Origin: Dichetophora obliterata
Lineage: Eukaryota > Arthropoda > Insecta > Diptera > Sciomyzidae
NCBI GenBank assembly: GCA_963920525.1
Contig: OY986438.1
Span: forward strand, 134,788,671-134,852,670
Reading direction: 5' to 3'
Length of the DNA: 64,000 nt
The notes under the pieces: model-generated
Told to the model about the DNA's origin: nothing
The model's database searches: none
Seen by the model: only the letters and a program-made list of their open reading frames with translations
Translations under genes and position numbers: made by a program
Part shown: piece after piece, positions 55,949 through 64,000 of the stretch
How the letters are laid out: the number at the start of each line of letters is the position of its first letter
How positions within the stretch are numbered: position 1 is the stretch's first letter

Positions 55949-57323
55949 AAGGGTGTTTTTTATAGAGTTATGTAACTTTGAGATGGCATCACTGCTTTAT
56001 TTGACTACCCATTTAACAGCTGAAAGTTGCTTTTTGTTTAGTTTGCTTTGACATTTTGTTATCGACTTACACCAGAGCAACGCGTGCAAACTGTGAAATT
56101 TTTTAATCAAAATAATGGCTCTGTTCGTCAAATTAATCGTCCTTCAGAGCTGCTAATTCGAAGAACAATAGATCGTTTTCGGACCACATTTACTGTTACT
56201 GATAATGTGCATCCCGTGAGACGCCGCACAGTGCGCACTGAAGAATCTGTAGCCGCTGTACAGGAAAGCATTGAAGATGATCCTAATCAATCAATTCGTC
56301 ACCGCTCTTATCAACTGGGGTTGTGTCCTTCCACTTTATGGAAGATTTTACGAAAAGATCTTTGCTTAAAACCTTTCAAGACTCAACTCAACAGCAGGAA
56401 TTAAAGCCAAACGACCATCGTATGCACCGCCAATTCGGCGAATGGGCTGAAGCACAAATTGATATTGATTTTGAATTTCCATGGAAAATTTCATTTTCCG
56501 ATGAAGCCCATTTTTGGTTGAATTGGTACGTAAATAAATAGAATTGTCGTATTTGGAGTGAGGAGAATCCACAAGCTTTTGTCAAAACACCATTACATCC
56601 ACAGAAAATTACTGTTTGGTGCGCTTTATGGGCTGGCCCATATGCCTTCAAAAACGATGATGGTCAGAATGTAACTGTCAATGGTGAACGGTATAGGACC
56701 ATGATTCGAAGTTTTTTCGTACCTCAATTAAGCTGGCATTAATCTTGCTGATATGTGGTTCCAACAGGACGAAGCCACATGCCACACTGCGGGTGCTACA
56801 ATTGATTTACTCAAAGAAACTTTTGACGAAAAAATAATTTCACGAAATGGCCCAATTATTTGGCCCCCAAGATCGTGTGATTTAACCCCATTGGATTATT
56901 TTCTTTGAGGTTATTAGCCCTATTACGGTTCACAACACAACACTAATTGCTGTCTTCAATGTGTAAATTTCTATTACGGTAGACAACAAAGCAACTGAAT
57001 ACATTCCACTGTTGTCTGTCAACAATGCTGCGTCTTCAACACACTAACTACGCAACACAGCAGTTGTGCTTAATTGTCTTGTTATCTGCCAAATTTTGAA
57101 GACAGCTAATTTGGTGTTGTGTTGAAAAAACGAAATAGATTAAAAATGAAAATTTTATTTAAAATTGCGTTTTTCTTTATTAATTATGAAAATTTCACAG
57201 AAAATTGATAATACGACTCCTTGTGAACAGAATTGTATTGAATTAAGCAATTGAATTCAAAATTGTTTGTTTGTTTACTTTTTTATTTTGACAGTGATCA
57301 GTTCACAGTTGCATCGAAACGTA

Positions 57324-58268
57324 CAGGGTTGCCCATATTCCATTTTATTTTTAAATAAATCAAAGAAACCACAATTTTTTGTCTGTTTGTCATGAATATC
57401 ATTTAATTGGGTTCAAGTAGATTTGCTTACATTATTTCTTGAATATGATATCTCGTAAATGGTCGCCATTGGCCTCTACGACATATTGTGCCCGTTTTGC
57501 AGCATTTTCCACGGTTTTCTTCAACATTTCGATGGGAATGGCGGTTATTTCTTGACGGATGTTGGTTTTCAGCTCTTCTAGGGTCTTTGGCTTGTTGACG
57601 TAAACCTTTGATTTCAAATAACCCCAAAAAAAGAAGTCTGGAGGCGTTAAATCTGGTGATCTTGGCGGCCAATCGAAATCACCATTTTTTGACATCAAAC
57701 GGCCAGGGAACAATTGCTTCAAAAAATCGATTGTAGTGCGGCTTGTGTGTGGTGGCGCGCCGTCTTGTTGAAACCAGTAGTGCCTGATACGCTTTCGACG
57801 AACGATTGGCATGAAAAAATTGTTTATCATATCGCGATAACGCTCCTGATTGACAGTAACTCTGTGGCCATGATCATCTTCGAAAAAGAACGGCCCAATG
57901 AGCATTTTAGCACAAACGCCGCACCAAACAGTGACTTTTGCATCGTGAAGAGGTACCTCTTGAATCTCTTGTGGATTTTCAGTGGCATAAATACGGAAAT
58001 TTTGTTTGTTTACCGTTTTTGTTTGTTTACCGGAAGGCGCACTTTTCACTTTATTTATTTTTTTGAAAGCACGTTGAGTTTTCACTGTTGACTTGTTTTG
58101 TTGAATGTAAATTTCAACAATTTTAGAGCGTTCGCGTGGCGTGTGCTGTTCCATTGTAAACATTTGCTTGGAATGACGCATCAAACGCGGTATGTCATTA
58201 GACGATTTGGCATCACTGCGGAAAGTTACAGTGTTGCCAGATGGGCGCTTCGAATAAGGGCTACCCTG
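57324..58268 (-). mobile_element. DD41D mariner B, internally deleted (945 bp)
   Basis: Ends CAGGGTTGCCCATATTCC (left) and its inverse at the right (GGGCTACCCTG preceded by GAATAA), each next to TA (57322-57323 and 58269-58270). It carries a single long minus-strand transposase frame that lacks part of the N-terminal and first catalytic region. Confidence 0.88.
57432..58184 (-). pseudogene. DD41D mariner transposase B, open but internally deleted
   Basis: The 250-codon frame is uninterrupted, but the protein is about 95 residues short of the family's usual length. The N-terminus MEQHTPRERSKIVEIYIQQN, then KSTVKTQRAFKK, jumps to VNKQNFRIYATENPQEIQ, so the second half of the DNA-binding domain and the first catalytic Asp block (SDEAHF-type, present in mariner A) are gone. 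The second Asp in YWFQQDGAPPHTSRTTIDFL and the third in PDLTPPDFFFWGYLKS are 41 residues apart. It also has VYVNKPKTLEELKTNIRQE and ends DIIFKK. It could be expressed as a catalytically dead protein that may still bind partners; that is inference. Confidence 0.87.
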
Positions 58269-58530
58269 TACTAATTAGATTACGTTTTTATTTTGAGAGT
58301 AAGAAAACTTTTGCGATGCTACCTTTTTATTATTTTGGAATATTTATGATAGAAAGAAGTGCTATTTTATTTTATTAGTTAAGAAATGCCGGGAGAGGGG
58401 TTTTAAACTAAAAACAAGATTATTTTAAATTTGCCATAATTCTTAAATTATAGTTATGCTATTGGCATCAGAGAACTGCACAAGCCTACTTGAAGTTTAT
58501 TTCAAGTACTTGCTTGAAATACAAGTTCAA

Positions 58531-59395
58531 GCTAGCTTGAGCTTGATAATTTTGAATCAAGTATAGCTTGTAATTGATTATAAATAAGCCCACGACAGCT
58601 TGCAAGTATTCTAGCTTACAAGCGAACGGCACGAAGTTTCAAGTAAAGGAAAGCTTGATGTCTTCGGCAAAAAGCTTGAAATTGAAGGCAAGTATCCAAT
58701 TGAAGCAAGTATCCAAAAAATTCAATGAGCTTGTTTAGAGAGAGTTTAAGCGTAATAGGAATTTTAAGGATACTATGAACTACGTGGTTGGAAGTTTTAG
58801 GGGTAAATGGTTTCGAAAATAATGTCAAACTTTAAAATTTAAGATGGCGGATAGAGTTGCCACCTAGATTTTTTTTTATTTTTGCGAATTCTTGTAATTT
58901 CGAAATTCTGACGGATTTGATTTCGAATATAATGTCACAGTTTTAAAATTTAAGATGGAGGTTAGGGTTGACACCTAAATTTTTACCACAGTATTGCCAC
59001 CTGATAAAATATATTTTTAAGAGTTTTAAACATCATTTATCAGTGTTAAGGGGTCGCTGATTTCGAATCTAAAGTCAGAATTTTAAAACTCAAGATGGTG
59101 GATAGGGTTGCCACCTTAATTTTTTGTATTTTTATGAATTCGGGGCTGGCAAAAAAAAATGGTACACCAAAAATGGGTCACTGAATCTGAATCCGTTGTC
59201 AGAATTTTAAAATTATAAAATTTTGAAAGAATAGGGTTGCCACCTAATAATATGTCTTTTCATATGTCCTTTACTTTAAACTTCGTGCCGTTTGCTTGTA
59301 AGCTAGCATACTTGCAAGTCGCAAGTTGTCCTGGGCTTATTTATATTCAATTACAAGCTATACTTGATTCAAAATTATCAAGCTCTAGCAAGCAA
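58531..59395. repeat. Inverted-repeat element with internal GTTGCCACCT tandem units
   Basis: Arms of about 120 bases (58531-58653 and 59267-59395) are inverted copies sharing CTTGATAATTTTGAATCAAG, ATAAATAAGCCCA-GACA and AACGGCACGAAGTTT. Between them are four units of about 110-140 bases with GATTTCGAAT-TAATGTCA, TTTTAAAATTTAAGATGG and TAGGGTTGCCACCT words (near 58810, 58919, 59059 and 59183). No coding. Confidence 0.8.
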
Positions 59396-59836
59396 CGAAT
59401 TCTACATACATTCCACAATCAAGCATGACAACAACGTATTGTTGTGAACCATAATAGTTCGAAACTGTTGTGTCTTCTTGACTGTTGTGTCTACTCGTAA
59501 GAAGACACAGCAGTTTATTGCTGTGAACCGTAATAAGCCTATATGTAAAATTACTTGTCTACGTCGATAAACCACAAACAATTGAACACCTGGAAATCAA
59601 CATTCGAAGAGTTATCGGCGAGATACGGCCGCAAATGCTGCGAAAAGTTTGTGAAAATTGGTGTTCCAGATTGCGCCTTGTACGTGCCAACCGTGGCGGC
59701 CATATGGCTGAAATAATATTTAAACAATGATGTCATAAAATTTTCTGTCCAATAAAGCCCGTTTCATTGATATTACAAATATATTACTATGTTTTATTAT
59801 GATTTAAACTTGTATCTTTCTATAAAAAATACCATT

Positions 59837-61121
59837 TATATATTTTTCTAATGAATATTCTTCCCATTATACGTCAAAAAACAAATGCTTCTTAAAGTTC
59901 TTTAAGATATTTTGATCCTAAGTTATCTGAAACAAAAACAAATAAGGAAGTATCTTCGACAGCAGTGTTTTAGAGCATTCAAAATTTTGAATATTGTATT
60001 ATTTTGATGACGTTTTTTTGATCGTTTTTGGTCGGTTCTCCCCCACGAAATTTTTTAAATTAAAAACTAACAGTATGTTTTTAATATTATAGCTTTTGTA
60101 CCCGACCTGTACTCGAACTGCGTTCCTATGCCTTTCAATCACCAAAAACTGTGTTTTTTTATTGTGAACTAGCTGATATAACGTGTCATTTATATAATCA
60201 TTTTAATATACACTTCTCGATTAAATGTTTTTTTAAATTCTGAAGTAATGAAAAAACATGTTGAATTTTAAGTTTGAGCTACCGTTAGAAAGGTAATTGA
60301 ACGAACTTTAATGCAAAAAAATTTTTAAAAATTTTGATTGTTGCGGGTTCCATCTCTTACGGTGAGCTAATTGAATTCAAAGACGGGGTACAAAAAAAAT
60401 TTGAAAATAATTTAAATAGTTAATTAATTAATTTGTGATCTATTAAATTATTACACGAATTTAATTGCGAACTTTTGATCAAGTAAGTTTTTAAGTAAGC
60501 CTTAAGTTTAAAAGATGTCAAATTAATTAAATAATCTAATATAATTGATCGATTTCAGTCAAAGTCATGAGTAAATGAACCTTTGGTTGTGAAAATAGCG
60601 ACCTTTCAGTTAAAACACTAGCTTCTAGTGAAGCAAAAAAACTCGTTTCTATGGTGCATTTCGACAAACTGTCGAACACCAATGAATATGGAAATAAATA
60701 GGAAGCAACTAGAACAGATGGCAACCTTGGTAGAGTTGATGGCGGTGATCTTTAAAATGTCATATGATTAAGGAGCCAATTTGAACGTTCAATTTGTTCA
60801 AAATAGTTCAGATGAATGAGTTCTAAAGTGTGTGAAATCATGTACGACTTTAAACAGTAAGTTGATCACAACTTAATCACTCGAAGACTACTGAAGAGGA
60901 AATGTAGCGATTTCTGACTGTCTAGTCAGCAAAGTGATTGACTCTACACAGAGTTGTTGTTGTTGCTTTCTTAAAAACTTACTTGATCTAAAGCTCGCAA
61001 TTAAATTCTTGTAATAATTTAAAGCTAATCTTAAAGCTAGCAAAATTACCTCTTCAACAATATAAAAATTATGGTTGGACTCAATGGGTCCTATGAAACA
61101 AAAATTTATATGAAAAAATAT
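59837..61121. other. AT-rich intronic sequence
   Basis: No gene or repeat end recognised. TAATCATTTTAATATACAC near 60195 resembles the segment just before the LINE-D tail at 48157, perhaps a 3'-end relic of the same LINE family. Confidence 0.35.
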
Positions 61122-61280
61122 ATTGAACTTTTTAACAAAAAAAATAAAAAAAAATGTTAATTTAATATATTAAAAACAGCGGAGATATTTGCATTTAAAG
61201 TAAAAACTTTGATTTTCATATAATTTTTTCTCATTCTTAGCAGTATCAATGTTTTATGAAAAATTCGTTGTACTAAAAAT
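61122..61280 (+). repeat. Dispersed repeat, copy 1 (partner 63228-63382)
   Basis: Shared ordered words: ATTGAACTTTT-AACAAAA, ACAGCGGA-ATATTTGCAT, AAACTTTGATTTTCA, TTTTTTCTCATTCTTAG and AATGTTTTATGAAAAA-TCGT. About 155 bases in each copy. Confidence 0.75.
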
Positions 61281-62139
61281 TATTGTACTAAAGTCTATAT
61301 TAGATCCGTTTTTTCATGGGAGATCAGGATCATATCATCGCATTCGCAAAGCAAAAACAACAAATGATCCAGCAAGTGAGCTGGACATTTAAATTGATCC
61401 AATTCTATGTTTTTAAGTGCTGAGAGCGCAACTGTAAAAGTAGACAACACTTAGCCGTTATTGACGGCTAGATGATGCTACGATTGAAAAAACTCGCAGT
61501 ACTGCATTATTTGACATTTTAAAAGTTTGGTAGTAATAGCATTTTCGCAAAAAATTTCGCAAAATTTATCTGCCAGCTACATATAAACATCAGATGTTCA
61601 TCTGTAAGCAGAAAATAGCGCCATCTGTCTGTAAGAAGAAAACATATCAGAAATTGATCTGAAGCGTTTTTTTCACGCTGAAGTGTGAGGTTAAATTTGA
61701 AGAAATTTGTGGTAGACATCATTCGGCTATTCACCGCAAGGTGTATAGTTTGTACTCACAGTACTTACAAATGCGGCGCCATCTATCTGTGAATTTAAAA
61801 CACAGATCAATACCAATGAAATAATTGTGCTATACAGATGCGCATATGTTTTATTATATTGCCATATAGCTGAAACTTATTATATGAAAGTATTAACTTT
61901 TACAGCATTCTATTCACGGTCATCTTTTCGATGAAATGGTGATATATATACAAAATTTAAAGTACCATTGATAAAGAACTGAATGACAGCTATGACACAA
62001 TAGAGAAAAGAAATAGAGCCATCACATCAAAATAAATTCAACAGGAGGGAGGAGGTGAGGTAAAAAACTAAGTAGATTACTATAGGGCAGATTTCATACA
62101 ACTGCATTCTCAGAGATAAATGGGGACGTTCAAATTTTA

Positions 62140-62733
62140 TGCTACCCCAACAACACTCAGTTCGTACACCTGAATATTTTTTAATATAAACACTTTTTAC
62201 TTTTATTTATATTAAAAAACTAATGTTTTTGATACACCAAAGTTTGTTGTATTCTTAAAGTTTGAAATATCATTTCTAAGGCCGCACTCACAGTGGACGC
62301 TTTGGCTTAAGCTGATTCATAAAGCAGCTTTTTCGAGTTTATTTTTATCAAAGTGAACGCTTATTCAATGCTTCACAAAGTAGCTTCTTGAGCTTATTGG
62401 TGTTTATAGTGCGTGCTTTCTGCTTTTGTGAGCAAGCGGGATGGAGATATAAGCGCTGAAAACCATTTCAAAAGTAACTTTATGCTCGGAGTCAGCTTGC
62501 ACTATAAACACTGAGCTTTTCCATATGTTTATACACAAAGCATTTATCAGCAAAACCTCTCAGCTTTGCAAAAAGAACTATGAACGCGGTTTTAGAAATG
62601 TAATTTCAAGCTTTAAGAATATACAACAAACTTTGTTGTATCAAAAACATTGATTTATTAACACAAACAAAAGTTGAAAGTGTTAATATTAAAATATATT
62701 CAGGCGTACGAACTGAGTGTTGTTAGGGTAGTA
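62140..62733. mobile_element. Foldback element (594 bp) with ~150-bp TIRs
   Basis: The left arm starts TGCTACCCCAACAACACTCA and the right arm ends TGAGTGTTGTTAGGGTAGTA. The arms stay similar for about 150 bases through GTTCGTAC, CACTTT, ATGTTTTTGATAC and ACAAAGTTTGTTGTAT to a CCGC block. TA lies on both sides (62138-62139 and 62734-62735). The centre contains AAAGCAGCTTTTTCG and GCTTTGTG words in both orientations. No coding capacity. Confidence 0.8.
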
Positions 62734-62735
62734 TA

Positions 62736-63227
62736 GAGAATTTTAAAGCAAAACTCAGTTTTATTAATAGTCTGGTATGAAAAAAAAAGATTTTTAGCCA
62801 TAACTTTTGATTGGAAAGAGGTATTGGGGTAATTTTGTCACATAAATAATTTTTGAGACTTGTTTTTTAAAATTACAATTACAATTCCTTAGAGTACACT
62901 TGATTTTTATGTTAAATATATAAAAACCACATTTTGGAAAAAAAAATTTCGCGAAAAATTAAGGGGTGGCTGCCCTTGTTGTTTTGATGACAAAAACAGT
63001 AAAATAATTTTTGCGCTTAGCTTGAAAAATGTTCGCAAATAAATGCTATGTCGTATGAAAGGTAGCCAAATGTGCAATTTGAATTGATTTAATTTTTGCA
63101 ACAAAAACAATTTTTGAGTCATTTTTTGAGTAAAAAGTCAATATTTTGAAATTTTTTTGACATAATCATAAAACATAAATACACTGACTTAACCGTACAG
63201 TTGAACCTATTTTTGTGAAGTGTTTTT
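62736..63227. other. AT-rich intronic sequence
   Basis: No recognised feature. Confidence 0.4.
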
Positions 63228-63382
63228 ATTGAACTTTTGAACAAAAGAATTTAAATGAAATATATAAATGGACAGCGGATATATTTGCATCGAAAGACCA
63301 AACTTTGATTTTCACGTCGTTTTTTTTCTCATTCTTAGGTAGCGATGTTTTATGAAAAAGTCGTTGCACTGAAAATTTTTAC
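63228..63382 (+). repeat. Dispersed repeat, copy 2 (partner 61122-61280)
   Basis: See the partner entry. It differs by scattered substitutions and small indels, so neither is a recent copy. Confidence 0.75.
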
Positions 63383-64000
63383 AATTTTGAATATATGTGA
63401 GCGTTTTTGATGTCAAAATAATAAAAAATTTTTAAAATTAAATACACAAAAAAGCCGATACCAAAAGCAGTATAATAACAAAATTACCGTTAGTTGAAAA
63501 ATTTTGGAGGGGGCGTGGCAAAAACTAAGTATGTCAAATTTTAAGTTGGGACGCATTTAATATGTGTAGTTAGTTTGAGCGAAATCCGTTGAGCCGTTTA
63601 GATTTGTATAAAGGCCAAATAAACAAGCAAACATACAGAAAATGAGTTTTATTATCTACTATAGATAAGAATGAGAAAAATTTAATATTCTTATTGTAAC
63701 GCAAGAGAATATACAATATATTTTCTTTTTATATTTAGTGAAAAAAATTGACCCATGACATTGTTATTCATTTTGTTTTATGGAAATAAATTTTGTTAAC
63801 AGTCACCTTTGAATCAAACATCAATTCCCTGGCTTTAATAAATGCCGAGTTATATAGTTTTGTTAGATGTTAAGGGGGGTAAGGTTTCAAGGTTTTATAA
63901 ATTTTTTTCTAAATTTACAACATATCGAAAGTATTGTGTCAAAAATCAAATTGGAGCAAAACTAACGAAGATACAGCGTTTCAAGCAACCGGCCCTCAAA
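63383..64000. other. Intronic sequence to window end
   Basis: No gene. A GAGCGAAATCCGTTGAGCCG word near 63578, followed by ACAAGCAAACATACAGAAAA, resembles a transposon or LINE 3' end seen in flies, but nothing else supports it. Confidence 0.35.

Larger units (their letters stand above)
56915..59541. mobile_element. TIR element (TAGCCCTATTACGGTTCACA ends) inside mariner A
   Basis: Left TAGCCCTATTACGG and right CCGTAATAAGCCTA are inverted, with TTCACA continuing. The 3-bp duplication TAT (56912-56914 and 59542-59544) is consistent: removing the insert restores GGT TAT GTA AAA in the host transposase. Subterminal sequence is rich in CAACAC/GTTGTG words. It contains mariner B and an inverted-repeat element. 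The original size would be under 1 kb. Superfamily unassigned. Confidence 0.78.
56048..59730 (+). pseudogene. DD41D mariner transposase A, decayed and split
   Basis: HTH region: LTPEQRVQTVKFF, HRSYQLGLCPSTLWKILRKD. The first catalytic block SDEAHFWLN (about 56500) is followed by a stop at 56539, then CRIWSEENPQAF. The second Asp lies in WFQQDEATCHTAGATIDLL; the third Asp in CDLTPLDYFL is 41 residues later, giving DD41D. The frame is interrupted at GY by the TIR element and resumes near 59545 with LLVYVDKPQTIEHLEINIRR and VIGEIRPQMLRKVCENW, stopping at 59728. Several stops and shifts make it inactive. It would have recognised its own TIRs and inserted at TA. Confidence 0.83.
55949..59836 (+). 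mobile_element. DD41D (rosa-type) mariner A, with nested insertions
   Basis: Ends AAGGGTGTTTTTTATAG (left) and CTATAAAAAATACCATT (right, inverse), flanked by TA at 55947-55948 and 59837-59838. The transposase is split by a TIR element at 56915-59541. After removing that insert the mariner is about 1.26 kb, the expected size for this family. Confidence 0.82.

Noticed and set aside
58616..58828. Minus-strand 70-codon frame (MTLFSKPF start)
   Set aside because: It lies across the inverted-repeat arm of a non-coding element and is explained by that repeat.
1..64000. CRISPR arrays, bacterial operons, LTR retroelements or viral genes
   Set aside because: No regular short repeats with unique spacers, no Shine-Dalgarno-led gene strings, no gag-pol-env order or paired LTRs were seen; all RT sequences are LINE-type.

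Overview
This is AT-rich eukaryotic DNA from a higher (brachyceran) fly. A tephritid-like fly is my best guess, from the short dipteran-style introns, the rosa-type DD41D mariners, the Transib and piggyBac elements and the LINE families; the species is not identifiable by reading. There is no bacterial gene, operon, CRISPR array, rRNA or intact tRNA. I saw no LTR retroelement and no retroviral envelope gene.

The only host gene I can support lies on the minus strand. It has five coding exons at 54765-54578, 54195-54092, 51105-50899, 50837-50707 and 31252-31079. All have consensus splice sites, and their phases join into one open frame of 804 bases (268 codons). It encodes part of an extracellular CUB-domain protein: the end of one CUB domain, a glycosylation-rich linker, and the start of a second CUB domain. 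Neither end of the gene is in the window, so the whole 64 kb appears to be gene interior. One intron is about 19.5 kb, and both outer introns run off the window.

Nearly everything else is layered transposon debris inside those introns. (1) 446-5683: a mellifera-type mariner opened by an RTE-like LINE (itself interrupted) and by a terminal-inverted-repeat element. (2) 10885-17040: a minus-strand Jockey-type LINE carrying four later insertions: a Transib, a TTAA MITE, an RNase H-bearing LINE and a tRNA-derived SINE. Target-site duplications are readable, and removing most insertions restores the LINE reading frame. (3) 17403-19848: a second RTE-like LINE copy. (4) 21414-22564: the left part of a piggyBac element with an apparent intron. 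(5) 23382-26263: a second, different Transib/RAG1-like transposase, split by a TA-flanked MITE. (6) 27594-29355: a piggyBac fragment in a 264-bp duplication, next to a long-TIR element. (7) 32086-32570: an unusual GCGATTCGC-rich minisatellite that reverses orientation midway. (8) 38213-43322: a CR1-like LINE, then a piggyBac whose tip is duplicated. (9) 43897-48182: a 151-bp-repeat element and a nearly intact Jockey-type LINE. (10) 48679-49908: a TA-flanked MITE with a tandem tRNA-like SINE pair. (11) 55949-59836: a DD41D mariner containing a TIR element, which holds a second, deleted DD41D mariner and an inverted-repeat element. (12) 62140-62733: a near-palindromic foldback element.

All transposon coding regions carry stops, frameshifts or deletions, so none looks autonomous. 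The nesting gives a readable relative chronology of transposon waves in this intron system.
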